Origin: Lentimicrobiaceae bacterium | GTDB taxonomy: Bacteria > Bacteroidota > Bacteroidia > Bacteroidales > JAGONC01 | DNA length: 64,000 bases | Reading direction: 5' to 3' | NCBI GenBank assembly: GCA_017993235.1 | Contig: JAGONC010000007.1 | Location: 1-64,000 of the forward strand | Shown: positions 25,487 through 34,341 of the stretch, piece after piece | Layout of the letters: every line of letters begins with the position of its first letter | How positions within the stretch are numbered: position 1 is the stretch's first letter | Position numbers and translations under genes: made by a program | Notes under the pieces: generated by a model | Database searches by the model: none | Told to the model about the DNA's origin: nothing | What the model saw: only the letters and a program-made list of their open reading frames with translations

Positions 25487-26947
25487 ATGAAAAGCAGACT
25501 TTTTTCAATTATGGTGCTCTCTCTTACAATTTTCTTTTCAGGAATTATAGCACCATTGATTTCAGCGGCTGACCGTCAGGAAAAGCCTTCTTCTGAACCC
25601 AAATACATTTTTTTCTTTATCGGTGACGGCATGGGCCTGGCACAGGCTGCCTCCGCTGAGGTCTACCTCTCAGCCATCCAGGGAAAAATTGGCTTTGAAA
25701 AGCTGAATCTCAGCAGGTTGCCGGTACAGTCCTTCATGACCACCTATAGCCAGAGCCACTTCATTACCTGTTCGTCTGCTTCAGGGACCGCTCTGGCGAC
25801 AGGCCACAAAACTTCCAACGGGACGGTTTCGATGGACAGTGCTCACATAGTTGATTACAAGTCCATCGCCACAATAGCCCTGGAGCATAACATGAAAGTG
25901 GGCATTATCACATCGGTTTCCCTTGACCATGCTACTCCTTCGGCCTTTTATGCTCATGAATACCGGAGAAGCAATTATTATGGGATTGGACTTGACCTGG
26001 CGAATAGCGGTTTTCATTTTTTTGGCGGAGGTGGTTTTTTAAGAAATGAAGGTGAGAAACCCGGCGATGTACGGGTGGTGGATGCTGCTGCGCGAAAAGG
26101 TTACAGGATTGTGAATTCGGTGAAGGATTTTAATGCCCTGACACCGGACCAGGGGAAAGTGCTTGCCATCAGTCCTGTTTTAGCGGGTGGGGAATCTCTT
26201 CCTTACGCCATTGATGACAAGGGCGATGGCATTTCCCTTTCCAGGTTCACATCCAAAGCCATAGAATTACTTTATGGGAAAGAGGGTTTTTTCATCATGG
26301 TGGAAGGGGGTAAGATTGACTGGGCGTGTCATGCCAACGATGCCGCTTCGGTCGTAAAAGAGGTCCTCGCGTTTGATGAGGCCATTGGTGTGGCCATGGA
26401 GTTTTATAAAAAATATCCTGCTGAAACCCTGATTGTGGTCATGGCGGATCATGAGACCGGAGGCATGTCGCTGGGCATGGATGGGATGGACGAAAAACGA
26501 GCCTATGGATTACTTCAGTATCAGAAATGTTCCATCTCCGCATTCACCGAAAAGATCATGGACTATAAGGAAAAGGGGCTTGATACGTTACTGACCTTTG
26601 AAGATATCCTGGATACGGTACAGTATTATTACGGACTGGGCAATGCTGATTTACCCCTGAATGAAGTGGAGATGATCTATTTGAACGAAGCCTACAATCA
26701 AAGCCTGGGACATGAGGGTGAAAATACGGCAGGAGTGGCGAACCTGTATGGAGAAGATGAACCGCTGGCGGTAATGTGTGCGCGGATACTGAACCGAAAG
26801 GCAGGCATTGGCTGGACTACCTCAAATCATACAGCATTGCCTGTACCGGTGCGCGCAGTCGGCAATGGACAGGAGATGTTTGTTGGTTATCAGGACAATG
26901 CGGCTATTCCGGTTAAAGTGATGCAGAAGCTGGGATGGATCCGATAG
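25487..26947 (+). CDS. Secreted alkaline phosphatase
   Basis: The 486-residue protein has a signal peptide (about 1-28, ending LISAA) and the alkaline phosphatase fold. D47 in IGDGMG is a metal ligand. The nucleophile is S96 in ITCSSASGTALATG. DHATPSAFYAH, MVEGGKIDW, CHANDA and MADHETGG supply further metal ligands. In the E. coli enzyme the residue before the serine is Asp101; here it is Cys95. The enzyme should release phosphate from organic monoesters outside the cytoplasm. No Pho box or phosphate transporter is adjacent. Confidence 0.9.
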   Translation: MKSRLFSIMVLSLTIFFSGIIAPLISAADRQEKPSSEPKYIFFFIGDGMGLAQAASAEVYLSAIQGKIGFEKLNLSRLPVQSFMTTYSQSHFITCSSASGTALATGHKTSNGTVSMDSAHIVDYKSIATIALEHNMKVGIITSVSLDHATPSAFYAHEYRRSNYYGIGLDLANSGFHFFGGGGFLRNEGEKPGDVRVVDAAARKGYRIVNSVKDFNALTPDQGKVLAISPVLAGGESLPYAIDDKGDGISLSRFTSKAIELLYGKEGFFIMVEGGKIDWACHANDAASVVKEVLAFDEAIGVAMEFYKKYPAETLIVVMADHETGGMSLGMDGMDEKRAYGLLQYQKCSISAFTEKIMDYKEKGLDTLLTFEDILDTVQYYYGLGNADLPLNEVEMIYLNEAYNQSLGHEGENTAGVANLYGEDEPLAVMCARILNRKAGIGWTTSNHTALPVPVRAVGNGQEMFVGYQDNAAIPVKVMQKLGWIR

Positions 26948-27056
26948 GATCAAAATCCAAATCCCAAAATCCAAATCCCAAATAAATCCCAAATTCCAGG
27001 ATCCAAAATCCGAACAAATTCGAAATCATAAATACTGAATACTGAATCCTAAATTT
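26948..27056. repeat. AAATCCC-type simple repeat tract between convergent genes
   Basis: Irregular tandem copies of AAATCCCAAA/ATCCAAAT fill the gap from stop codon to stop codon. Related tracts are at 28898-29066 and 63247-63426. No gene or hairpin terminator is seen. Confidence 0.6.
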
Positions 27057-28379
27057 TTACAGCCTTTTCAGCCGGCTGATCTCTTCTTTGGAGAGGGGAC
27101 GCCATCGGCCCCGGGGCAGGTCTTTTTTGGTCAGCCCGGCGAACACAACCCGGTCAAGCCGGATCACTCTATATTCCAGGTGTTCAAAGATGCGCCTCAC
27201 CACTCTGTTTTTGCCCGAATGAAGGCGAATGCCAATTTCTTTTTTTGAGTCGGCTCCCTCGACCCAGGCAATTTCATCCACCTTTACAAATCCGTCTTCC
27301 AGGGTGATCCCTGCAGCTATGGTCATCATATCGTTTTTCGTCAGGTTCCTGTCCAGTTCGACATGGTAGATTTTTTCGATCCGGTGGCGTGGATGGCTCA
27401 GTTTTTTAGCCAGTTCACCATCGTTGGTGAACAGCAGTAAACCCGTGGTATTTCGGTCGAGGCGGCCGACGGGATAGATACGGTATCGTGAGGCGTCTTT
27501 TACCAGGGTCATTACCGTGTTGCGGTCCAGAGGATCGTCAACGGTGGTGATATATCCCTTGGGTTTGTTCAGCAACACATAGACCAGGGGCTCTGCCCGC
27601 AGGGTTTGATCACCATACTGGATCTTATCCTTTCGCGATACCTTTACCCCCAGTTCCGTGACGATTTTTCCGTTTACCCGGATGGCACCTGCCCGTATCA
27701 GTTCATCGGCTTCCCTTCGTGAGCAAACGCCGGCATTGGCGATGAATTTATTCAACCGGATCATTTCGGGATCGGGGAGGCTTTTCCGGAAACCGGCTGT
27801 TCTCCCGGGTCCGGTCACTTTCGCATCCCGATTTTTCCCAAAGGATGACCCTGGCCTGTCCTTGTCCTGTGCTGTTCCGTAGGGTCGTTTTTTTCTTTCC
27901 GCATCGTGAGCGGATCGTGCAGGTCGCCCGGCTGCACCTGGTTCCCCGTAGGGTCGTCTTTTTCTTTCCGCATCGTGAGCGGATCGTGCAGGTCGCCCGG
28001 CTGCACCTGGTTCCCCGTAGGATCGTCTTTTTCTTTCCGCATCGTGAGCGGATCGTGCAGGTCGCCCGGTTGCACCTGGCTCCCCGTAGGATTTTCTTTT
28101 CCTTTCAGCACCCGGTGAGGCCCCGGCGGATTTCCTTATATCTGCAGATGGCCTTTCGGTCCTCCCCGGTTGACTGTTTTTTGTTTTACGGAGTATCTTT
28201 ATCCCCCGAGGTTCCGGATTATCATCGGTTTTTTCCTCTTTATCCAGGATCAGGACTTTTTTTCGTGGCCTTCTGGATTCAAAGAATTCTTTTCGCCGTG
28301 CTGATTCCTGCTGGGGTACCGGTGGTTTGAATTCCGGATTTGCAGGAGGCCCGGCGGATTTCCCTTTGCGTGGTCTCAT
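27057..28379 (-). CDS. RluB-type 23S rRNA pseudouridine synthase with basic repeat extension
   Basis: Starting at the ATG at 28379, this is a 440-residue protein. The C-terminal half is a normal RsuA/RluB-family enzyme: an S4 domain (MIRLNKFIANAGVCSRREAD), then the catalytic block GRLDRNTTGLLLF with its Asp, and a final RRIFEHLEYRVIRLDR. It should convert a uridine of 23S rRNA to pseudouridine. The N-terminal half (about 200 residues) is Lys/Arg/Pro/Gly-rich and contains three near-identical 23-residue repeats like AERKRRSYGEPGAAGRP. Such basic extensions occur in Bacteroidota RluB homologues and probably bind RNA. A TTG at 28400 is a possible alternative start. Confidence 0.9.
   Translation of the reverse strand: MRPRKGKSAGPPANPEFKPPVPQQESARRKEFFESRRPRKKVLILDKEEKTDDNPEPRGIKILRKTKNSQPGRTERPSADIRKSAGASPGAERKRKSYGEPGATGRPARSAHDAERKRRSYGEPGAAGRPARSAHDAERKRRPYGEPGAAGRPARSAHDAERKKRPYGTAQDKDRPGSSFGKNRDAKVTGPGRTAGFRKSLPDPEMIRLNKFIANAGVCSRREADELIRAGAIRVNGKIVTELGVKVSRKDKIQYGDQTLRAEPLVYVLLNKPKGYITTVDDPLDRNTVMTLVKDASRYRIYPVGRLDRNTTGLLLFTNDGELAKKLSHPRHRIEKIYHVELDRNLTKNDMMTIAAGITLEDGFVKVDEIAWVEGADSKKEIGIRLHSGKNRVVRRIFEHLEYRVIRLDRVVFAGLTKKDLPRGRWRPLSKEEISRLKRL
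27880..28107. repeat. 69-bp tandem repeats inside the pseudouridine synthase gene
   Basis: Units begin at 27901, 27970 and 28039, each opening GCATCGTGAGCGGATCGTGC on the plus strand. They are nearly identical in DNA, and partial diverged units lie on both flanks. The 69-bp period keeps the frame and adds 23 residues per unit. Confidence 0.9.
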
Positions 28380-28410
28380 GATGGATGAAATGAGCGGCAA
28401 AGGTAGTAAT

Positions 28411-28474
28411 AATAAGTCAGCAGTCAGCAGTCAGCAGTCAACAGTCAGCAGTTGACAATTGATAATTGATAATT
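28411..28474. repeat. CAGCAGT/GACAATT simple repeats
   Basis: Tandem CAGCAGTCA/AACAGTCAG units are followed by TTGACAATTGATAATTGAT repeats. They fill the space between the YraN gene stop codon and the start of the pseudouridine synthase gene. The same units recur at 36386-36452 (AGTCAAC) and 47886-47942 (TTGACAA). Confidence 0.65.
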
Positions 28475-28837
28475 CTACAGGGTCGGGTAGAAGGCATCAA
28501 TGATATGGTTGACTTCCGGATTCCTGCCACGGAGTAGAATGCTGATGATATCGAACCGGGTCTCCTTTTTAACCCCATACCGGTTGATATACGAATTAGC
28601 TGCCCGGATGAGCAATTTTTGTTTTTGTCGGGTCACAGAATCCTCCGGTTCGCCAAAGTCGCTCGAATGCCGGGTTTTCACCTCCACGATAACCAGGTAC
28701 TCTTTATCTTCTGCGACAATATCGATTTCATTTTTACCCCATCGCCAGTTGGTTTCAAGGATGGTGTATCCTTTGGAACGGAGATATTGCACAGCGATCT
28801 CCTCTCCTGCTTTTCCGGTTTCGTTATGTTCTGCCAT
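28475..28837 (-). CDS. YraN/UPF0102 family putative nuclease
   Basis: The 120-residue protein is full length for the family. GKAGEEIAVQYLRSKGYTIL is followed by NEIDIVAEDKEYLVIVEVKT, which carries the E..D...EVK residues of a Holliday-resolvase-like nuclease core. The cellular role is unclear: homologues are conserved across bacteria but poorly characterised. It lies downstream of the pseudouridine synthase gene on the same strand, separated by simple repeats. Confidence 0.88.
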   Translation of the reverse strand: MAEHNETGKAGEEIAVQYLRSKGYTILETNWRWGKNEIDIVAEDKEYLVIVEVKTRHSSDFGEPEDSVTRQKQKLLIRAANSYINRYGVKKETRFDIISILLRGRNPEVNHIIDAFYPTL

Positions 28838-28897
28838 AAATGGGAGCGTTGATAACCATTAATCCCAAAACAGGGGAAAATGTACCACAGTGTTTTA

Positions 28898-29066
28898 AAC
28901 AAATCACAAATTCCAAGATCCAAAACCCAACAAATTCCAGGATCCAAATTCCAAACACTGATCTAACCCCTTAAACATTCGGACTATGCTGCTGATGTAG
29001 ATTTGTAGTATTTGGGATTTTGGTCTTGTAATTTGTTTGGAATTTGGACGTTGGAATTTGTAATTT
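28898..29066. repeat. AAATTCC/GGAATTT imperfect inverted repeat tract
   Basis: The left part has AAATTCCAAGATCCAAAA and CAAATTCCAGGATCCAAATT. The right part has TGTTTGGAATTTGGACGTTG and GGAATTTGTAATTTG, which pair loosely with it. The tract fills the gap between the YraN and LD-carboxypeptidase genes. No gene was recognised within it. Confidence 0.55.
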
Positions 29067-29068
29067 GC

Positions 29069-29971
29069 TTAAGCTTGTTTGAAAAAAATCTGATCCCCAA
29101 CACTTAACATCGTCTCTCTTCCAAGAATCAGTGCCCTGTTATCATCAGCATGTCCCGCCGGGAAGTTGAAGCACACCGGATAATCATATTCCCCGACGGC
29201 TTCGGCGATGATCTCTTCGGCTGTCTTGCCGAAAGGAACCTGGTTGTCCTTTATACCGGTCATATTCCCCAGGATCAGTCCGGCCAGACGGGAGAGTTTG
29301 CCGCTGCGCTTCAGGTTGAACATCATCCGGTCGATATGGTACAGGTATTCGTCCAGATCCTCCAGAAACAGGATCTTCCCATGGGTTACCAGGTCCGAGG
29401 CCGAACCGCATAATCCGTAGATCAGCGACAGGTTGCCACCTGTAAGGATTCCCCTGGCAGTGCCTGGCCGGGAAAGGGGTGAAGATGGAATGGTATAGGA
29501 TAGCGACTCTCCAAAGAGCGCTTTTCGCATTGATTCAAAGGTGCCGGTTGTTTGTTGGGGATCTCCGAATTGAATCGGCATGACAGCGTGCAGGGTTTCA
29601 ATACCAAAGTTGGTGTGGATGTGCGAATGCAGTCCGGTAATGTCGCTGTACCCCACGATCCATTTGGGATCGGTTACAAACCGGGTAAAGTCGAGCCGGT
29701 CAATGATCCTGACCAGGCCATATCCTCCCCTGGCGCAGAAAATGGCCCGGATATCATCTCTGTCAAGCATTTGCTGGAGGTCAGCGGCTCTTTCCGTGTC
29801 TGTTCCGGAAAACTGATTCCAGGATCCTGTCAGATGTTGTCCTATGGCCACATCAAGACCCCACTCCTGTAGTTTGCTTATGGCAGGTGCCATCTCAGCT
29901 GCGGTTACTTTGCGGGCTGGGGCTACAAGGGCAACGGTACTTCCCTTTTTGAGGTATGCCGGAGTTTTCAT
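29069..29971 (-). CDS. LD-carboxypeptidase (peptidase family S66)
   Basis: The 300-residue cytoplasmic enzyme removes the terminal D-Ala from muropeptide tetrapeptides during cell-wall recycling. The Ser-Glu-His triad is visible: Ser in WIVGYSDITGL, Glu in ILFLEDLDEYLYHID, and His in FNFPAGHADDNRALILG. FCARGGYGLVRIIDRLDF precedes the serine as in LdcA. It is the last gene of an apparent DedA - nitroreductase - LD-carboxypeptidase operon, nine bases after the nitroreductase. Confidence 0.92.
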   Translation of the reverse strand: MKTPAYLKKGSTVALVAPARKVTAAEMAPAISKLQEWGLDVAIGQHLTGSWNQFSGTDTERAADLQQMLDRDDIRAIFCARGGYGLVRIIDRLDFTRFVTDPKWIVGYSDITGLHSHIHTNFGIETLHAVMPIQFGDPQQTTGTFESMRKALFGESLSYTIPSSPLSRPGTARGILTGGNLSLIYGLCGSASDLVTHGKILFLEDLDEYLYHIDRMMFNLKRSGKLSRLAGLILGNMTGIKDNQVPFGKTAEEIIAEAVGEYDYPVCFNFPAGHADDNRALILGRETMLSVGDQIFFKQA

Positions 29972-29980
29972 ATACAGGGA

Positions 29981-30901
29981 TCAACTCAGGTGATCAATAT
30001 GGGCAAATGTTCTGTGGATGCCTTTTTTAAATTTGATTCTGGGATATCCCATGATGACAACAAGGCCTTCACGGCTTTTAAACCGGATCCCGTATTTCTC
30101 CCTGAATGTACGTGCACCTTTTCCCGATTGAATAAAAGGGTGTATGGCGCCCAGCATGCAGGTACCCAGTCCCAGCGATTCGGCTGCGGTCATGGCATAG
30201 GTTGCTGCGATCAGCGGATCGGCCGGATCGGTAAAGGGAGAACCATAAAAATACAACGCCACAGGAGCGTCATACATTACCATGTTTTCTCCTTTATCCA
30301 TGGATTCTGTGTATTTGTAAATCAAAGGCCGGAGGAAATCCCGGAACATGTCGGCATTGGCCTTGCCCCAGAAGGGACGCATCAGGGTGATAAACCAGCC
30401 CGACACCATCCACCGGAGTGATTTGAGGTATTCACAGTAGTCTTTGGAGAACTGCAGGACGTGTTCTTTACTTTCCAGAACCAGTACATTGACATCGGAC
30501 GGGGGAATTCCCATAGGTGCTGTGGCGGCTGTACGAAGGACCTGGTCGATCAATTCCCGGTCCACGGGTTTATCCTTGAATTCCCTTATGCTCCTTCGGC
30601 GTTGGAAGAGTGTGAGGAGGGATTCATAGGATGCGGCACCTGCCTTTTCGGGAACAGGAAAGAGATCGGCCGGGGAGAGATGGCGTCCCTGAATGGATAT
30701 CGCATCGCAAGGGCAAACGGCCATACAGTGACCGCAGGCTATGCAGCCAAACAGGGCATACGTTGATTCTACAGCTTTACCGTTTTCGATGGCAAGGCTG
30801 AAGTCTTTGCAGACTTCAACGCAAAGGCCACACCCATTACAGGCAAGGGTATCAATGAAAATACGTCCGTTTTCCGTAGTTCTTGAAGTTGTTATCGGCA
30901 T
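29981..30901 (-). CDS. Ferredoxin-nitroreductase fusion protein
   Basis: From the ATG at 30901 the protein has 306 residues. The N-terminus is a two-cluster ferredoxin domain with CNGCGLCVEVC and CIACGHCMAVC (each CxxCxxCxxxC). The rest is an FMN-dependent nitroreductase domain starting RRRSIREFKDKPVDRELIDQ. Such fusions pass electrons from ferredoxin clusters to flavin; their substrates are mostly unknown. It begins ten bases after the DedA gene and is followed by the LD-carboxypeptidase gene. A longer upstream frame exists but begins inside the DedA gene. Confidence 0.88.
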   Translation of the reverse strand: MPITTSRTTENGRIFIDTLACNGCGLCVEVCKDFSLAIENGKAVESTYALFGCIACGHCMAVCPCDAISIQGRHLSPADLFPVPEKAGAASYESLLTLFQRRRSIREFKDKPVDRELIDQVLRTAATAPMGIPPSDVNVLVLESKEHVLQFSKDYCEYLKSLRWMVSGWFITLMRPFWGKANADMFRDFLRPLIYKYTESMDKGENMVMYDAPVALYFYGSPFTDPADPLIAATYAMTAAESLGLGTCMLGAIHPFIQSGKGARTFREKYGIRFKSREGLVVIMGYPRIKFKKGIHRTFAHIDHLS

Positions 30902-30911
30902 AGGTAGGGAT

Positions 30912-31517
30912 TTATTTTGTTCGCAGATGTTTGTAAATGAAATAGACGATCCCTGCCCCCAGCAAGGCCAGTACAATGTAGTCAATGATATGGCTGTATT
31001 TCATGATATCATCCCAGTTCTGCCGGAGGTAATATCCCGCCACCGTAAGGATCGTATTCCACATGCCGGCACCCAGGATCGTATAGACGGAAAAACGCCC
31101 CAGGGGCATACGTCCGCTTCCGGCAGGTATGGAGATCAGGTGGCGCACAACGGGAATGAAACGGCAGATGAAGATGGTCAGACTGCCGTGGCGGTTAAAG
31201 AATCGTTCGGTTGCCTCAAGGTCTTTCCGGTTGAGTAAAAGATATTTACCGTAACGGTCAACGAAGGGTTTTCCACCGTAACGGCCAATGTAATACGAAG
31301 CCAGCGATCCGACGATGCTTCCCAGCGTGCTGGCGATGATCACTCCCGCATAGGTGAAGCGGTTCTGAACGATCAAAAAGCCCGCAAAGGGCATCACGGC
31401 TTCGCTGGGCACGGGAAGAACCATGCTTTCCATGACCATCAGAATGAAAATACTGATGTATCCGGTCTGGTCAATGAAGTTCGTAATGTGTGTGGCAAGG
31501 AACTCGGTTATACCCAT
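30912..31517 (-). CDS. DedA-family membrane protein
   Basis: From the ATG at 31517 (MGITEFLATHITNFID) the protein has 201 residues, the usual DedA size. MVMESMVLPVPSEAVMPFAG carries the conserved Glu and Pro-Ser-Glu of the family. GSLASYYIGRYGGK and FICRFIPVVRHLISIPAG contain the re-entrant-loop Arg residues. DedA proteins are half-transporters or flippases, some of which recycle undecaprenyl phosphate. The frame is open further upstream to 31685, overlapping the MetRS start; those extra residues have no family counterpart. Confidence 0.9.
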   Translation of the reverse strand: MGITEFLATHITNFIDQTGYISIFILMVMESMVLPVPSEAVMPFAGFLIVQNRFTYAGVIIASTLGSIVGSLASYYIGRYGGKPFVDRYGKYLLLNRKDLEATERFFNRHGSLTIFICRFIPVVRHLISIPAGSGRMPLGRFSVYTILGAGMWNTILTVAGYYLRQNWDDIMKYSHIIDYIVLALLGAGIVYFIYKHLRTK

Positions 31518-31627
31518 GAAATGCGGGATTGAAGGAGCAAAGGTCATCATTTTTACGTTCCCTCCCAAAATCTGCGTCCATTTTATCAGGCCAACAGATA
31601 AATCCCTGCCAGTGAACTTCAAATCTC

Positions 31628-31635
31628 TATCTTTG
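31628..31635 (+). promoter_or_regulatory. -7 element for metG
   Basis: TATCTTTG on the plus strand matches TAnnTTTG, 40 bases before the ATG at 31676. It lies inside the divergent region shared with the DedA operon. Confidence 0.45.
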
Positions 31636-31675
31636 TGCAGATTTACTGACAGTTTAACGGTTAACATTTTACACC

Positions 31676-33736
31676 ATGAGCTCAACGGATCGCTGGTACA
31701 GCCGCACCACAGTCACTTCAGCCCTTCCATACGCCAACGGACCGCTACATATTGGTCACCTGGCCGGCGTATACATCCCCGCCGATATCTACGTGCGCTA
31801 CCTTCGCAGCAAGGGTGAGGATGTCCTTTTCATCGGAGGCTCGGATGAACATGGGGTTCCCATTACCATCAAGGCACGGCAGCAGGGAGTCACCCCCCAG
31901 GAGATCGTCGACAGGTACCACCGGATGATTAAGGATTCTTTTGAGGAATTCGGGATATCCTTTGATATTTACAGCCGTACCTCGAATCCCGTTCATCATG
32001 AAACCGCTGCCGGCATTTTCAAGACCCTGTACAATAAGGGGGAATTCATTGAAAAGACCACCCTGCAGTACTTTGACGAAGAGAATCAGGTGTTCCTTGC
32101 CGACCGCTATATCACAGGCACCTGTCCCCGCTGTGATTTTCCGAAAGCGTACGGTGACCAGTGCGAAAACTGCGGCACATCGCTCAGCCCCGACGACCTG
32201 ATCAATCCCCGCTCTGCACTGAGCGGCAAGCCTCCTGTGAAAAAGGAAACAAAACACTGGTACCTGCCGCTGGATAAATACGAAAGCTGGCTGAAACAGT
32301 GGATCCTCCAGGAACATAAAGATGACTGGAAACCCAATGTATACGGCCAGTGTAAATCCTGGCTCGATCATGGATTACAGCCCAGGGCCGTGACCCGTGA
32401 CCTGGACTGGGGAGTGAAAGTTCCCCTGCCGGAAACGGAAGGCAAAGTACTTTATGTCTGGTTTGATGCACCGATCGGTTATATTTCGGCCACCCGCGAA
32501 TGGGCTGCATTGCATCATGCCGACTGGGAAGTGTGGTGGAAGGCCAAGGATACACGTCTCCTCCATTTTATCGGTAAGGACAACATTGTTTTTCATTGCA
32601 TTATTTTTCCCTCCATGCTCTACCACGAGGGGACATACATTATTCCGGATAATGTCCCGGCCTTTGAGTTCATGAACCTCGAAGGGGATAAAATATCAAC
32701 ATCACGCAACTGGGCCGTGTGGCTGCATGAGTACCTGAAAGATTTCCCCGGCAAACAGGATGTATTGCGGTATGCCCTTACCACCAATGCCCCGGAAACA
32801 AAGGACAACGATTTTACCTGGAAGGATTTCCAGGCACGCAACAACAGTGAACTGCTGGCAATCTTTGGTAATTTCATCAACCGCACCCTGGTGTTGACGG
32901 ACAAGTTTTTTGGCAACAGGGTACCGCCGGTAGGCATCATGAACGAGTATGACCGGCGTGTTGCGGAAGATGCCTGTACCTTCCCTGACCGGATCGGCAG
33001 TATGCTGGACCTTTTTCGATTCAGGGACTCGCTCAGCGAACTGATGAACCTGGCCCGCCTGGGGAATAAGTACCTGACCGATTCAGAACCATGGAAACTG
33101 ATAAAGACCGACGAAGCACGCGTGGGTACCATTCTGAACATTTCCCTGCAGCTGTGCGCCAACCTGGCGATCCTGTGCGAGCCATTTCTGCCTTTCTCAG
33201 CAGCAAGGATACGGCAGATGATGAACCTGCCTTCCATGAAATGGCTTGAAGCCGGCCGGATGGATATTCTGCAGGCAGATCATCCCCTCAGCCGCTCCTT
33301 TTACCTGTTCGAGAAAATTGAGGACGGCGTGGTCGAAGCTCAGGTGAAAAAGCTGCAGGAAACCAAAAAGATCAACGAATCCCCGAAACCAGAGGTCAAA
33401 CCGCAGAAACCGCTGATCACTTATGACGATTTTACCCGGATGGACATTCGCCTGGGCACTATCCTGGAAGCCAAACAGGTACCCGGGGCAGATAAACTGC
33501 TTGAACTCAGGATTGATACCGGGATGGATCAACGCACGGTGGTGGCAGGCATCGCCATGCATTATAGGCCCGAAGAGGTCGTGGGCAGGCAGGTTTGTTT
33601 TCTGGTCAACCTGGAACCCCGGAAACTCAGGGGACTTGTCTCCCAGGGTATGATCCTCATGGCAGAGAGCCCCGACGGTAAACTTGCGTTTATCAAACCT
33701 GAACCTTCCTTACCGGATGGAAGCGACGTGAAATGA
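31676..33736 (+). CDS. metG: Methionine-tRNA ligase
   Basis: The 686-residue enzyme charges tRNA-Met. The class I signature is [13 protein letters not shown] (HIGH motif) and the KMSKS equivalent is KISTSRN. A zinc knuckle, [18 protein letters not shown], lies in the connective-peptide region. The anticodon-binding helical domain follows, and the last ~110 residues are an EMAP-II/Trbp-type tRNA-binding domain ([20 protein letters not shown]). This is the long, dimeric form. The KISTS variant is, as far as I recall, normal for Bacteroidota. Confidence 0.96.
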   Translation: MSSTDRWYSRTTVTSALPYANGPLHIGHLAGVYIPADIYVRYLRSKGEDVLFIGGSDEHGVPITIKARQQGVTPQEIVDRYHRMIKDSFEEFGISFDIYSRTSNPVHHETAAGIFKTLYNKGEFIEKTTLQYFDEENQVFLADRYITGTCPRCDFPKAYGDQCENCGTSLSPDDLINPRSALSGKPPVKKETKHWYLPLDKYESWLKQWILQEHKDDWKPNVYGQCKSWLDHGLQPRAVTRDLDWGVKVPLPETEGKVLYVWFDAPIGYISATREWAALHHADWEVWWKAKDTRLLHFIGKDNIVFHCIIFPSMLYHEGTYIIPDNVPAFEFMNLEGDKISTSRNWAVWLHEYLKDFPGKQDVLRYALTTNAPETKDNDFTWKDFQARNNSELLAIFGNFINRTLVLTDKFFGNRVPPVGIMNEYDRRVAEDACTFPDRIGSMLDLFRFRDSLSELMNLARLGNKYLTDSEPWKLIKTDEARVGTILNISLQLCANLAILCEPFLPFSAARIRQMMNLPSMKWLEAGRMDILQADHPLSRSFYLFEKIEDGVVEAQVKKLQETKKINESPKPEVKPQKPLITYDDFTRMDIRLGTILEAKQVPGADKLLELRIDTGMDQRTVVAGIAMHYRPEEVVGRQVCFLVNLEPRKLRGLVSQGMILMAESPDGKLAFIKPEPSLPDGSDVK

Positions 33737-33742
33737 ATATCC

Positions 33743-33776
33743 AAAAAAAAAGGCTGACCCGTTATATGAGCCAGCC
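33743..33776 (-). terminator. Rho-independent terminator of the RRM protein gene
   Basis: Read on the minus strand, GGCTGGCTC and GGGTCAGCC form a nine-pair stem (two G-U pairs) around a seven-base loop. Nine T residues follow. It begins 26 bases after the stop codon of the RRM gene. On the plus strand there is no comparable T-run close to the stem for metG. Confidence 0.8.
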
Positions 33777-33802
33777 TCTTAAAGTTTTTCCGCAGCTTAT
33801 TG

Positions 33803-34111
33803 CTAGATGCCTCTGTTGGGTCGTCTGTTAAAACCGCCACCTCCACGGTTGCCACCGTTGGGATTATCGGTTCGGGGTCTCGCTTCGTTGACCACCAGTG
33901 TTTTACCCATAAAATCAGCGCCATTCAGCGATTCAATGGCTTCATGGGCTTCTGCGTCATCATTCATCTCCACAAATCCGAAGCCCCTGCTTCTTTGGGT
34001 CACTTTGTCCATAATGATTTTGGCGGATTGAACTTCGCCATACTGCTCAAATAACTCCCGAAGGTCATTATCCTTGGCCTTGAACGGGATGTTTGCGATG
34101 TAAATGTTCAT
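33803..34111 (-). CDS. RRM-type RNA-binding protein
   Basis: The 102-residue protein is one RNA recognition motif with a short glycine/arginine-rich tail. RNP2 is IYIANI (about 3-8) and RNP1 is RGFGFVEM (about 42-49). The tail (GGNRGGGGFNRRPNRGI) adds non-specific RNA affinity. Such small RRM proteins are abundant in Bacteroidota and cyanobacteria and have been linked to global RNA regulation. The 60-nt leader contains a CTGAC/GTCAG hairpin. The gene has its own promoter and terminator and so forms a single-gene unit. Confidence 0.92.
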   Translation of the reverse strand: MNIYIANIPFKAKDNDLRELFEQYGEVQSAKIIMDKVTQRSRGFGFVEMNDDAEAHEAIESLNGADFMGKTLVVNEARPRTDNPNGGNRGGGGFNRRPNRGI

Positions 34112-34141
34112 TGAAAAAACAATTAATAAATTAAAAAAATT

Positions 34142-34157
34142 CTGACCTCTCAGTCAG
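34142..34157 (-). promoter_or_regulatory. Leader hairpin of the RRM protein gene
   Basis: CTGAC-CTCTCA-GTCAG forms a small stem-loop within the leader between the -7 element and the start codon. An RNA-binding protein could bind here to limit its own synthesis; this is inference. Confidence 0.3.
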
Positions 34158-34170
34158 CTTAAAAATCGGA

Positions 34171-34178
34171 CAAATGTA
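34171..34178 (-). promoter_or_regulatory. -7 element for the RRM protein gene
   Basis: TACATTTG on the minus strand matches TAnnTTTG and lies 60 bases before the start codon at 34111. Confidence 0.5.
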
Positions 34179-34272
34179 ATACAAAAAAACACAAAGCGTA
34201 TCATTATTAAAGATTTATTAACGGAAATGGACGTTTTATGATAATTATCTGGCGATCAGGCCGGTTTTTTTA

Positions 34273-34320
34273 CTTAACCACAGAGGCGAAAGGAGGATTG
34301 CACGGAGGCGCACGGAGGGA
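34273..34320. repeat. CAGAGG/CGGAGG intergenic repeat fragment
   Basis: TTAACCACAGAGGCGAAAGG followed by two CACGGAGG units matches one arm of the repeat at 53128-53224. It looks like a single-arm relic, next to the glycosyltransferase pseudogene. Confidence 0.55.
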
Positions 34321-34341
34321 ATACAGGAAATCAAATGCAAG

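Noticed and set aside
27901-28107. Regular 69-bp repeats as a possible CRISPR array
   Set aside because: The whole unit repeats without unique spacers, stays in frame and encodes 23 residues per unit. No cas genes are present.
27845-28330. 161-codon plus-strand frame opposite the pseudouridine synthase
   Set aside because: It is the antisense of the 69-bp repeats and of the basic N-terminal extension. The minus-strand protein has clear S4 and RsuA/RluB motifs.
32686-32715. KISTSRN in MetRS as a damaged KMSKS motif
   Set aside because: From recall this variant is usual in Bacteroidota MetRS, and the rest of the enzyme is intact.
33735-33751. GAATATCCAA next to the metG stop as a third palindromic element
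   Set aside because: Only ten bases match the element end, with no further arm. An A-run and terminator hairpin of the opposite gene follow at once.
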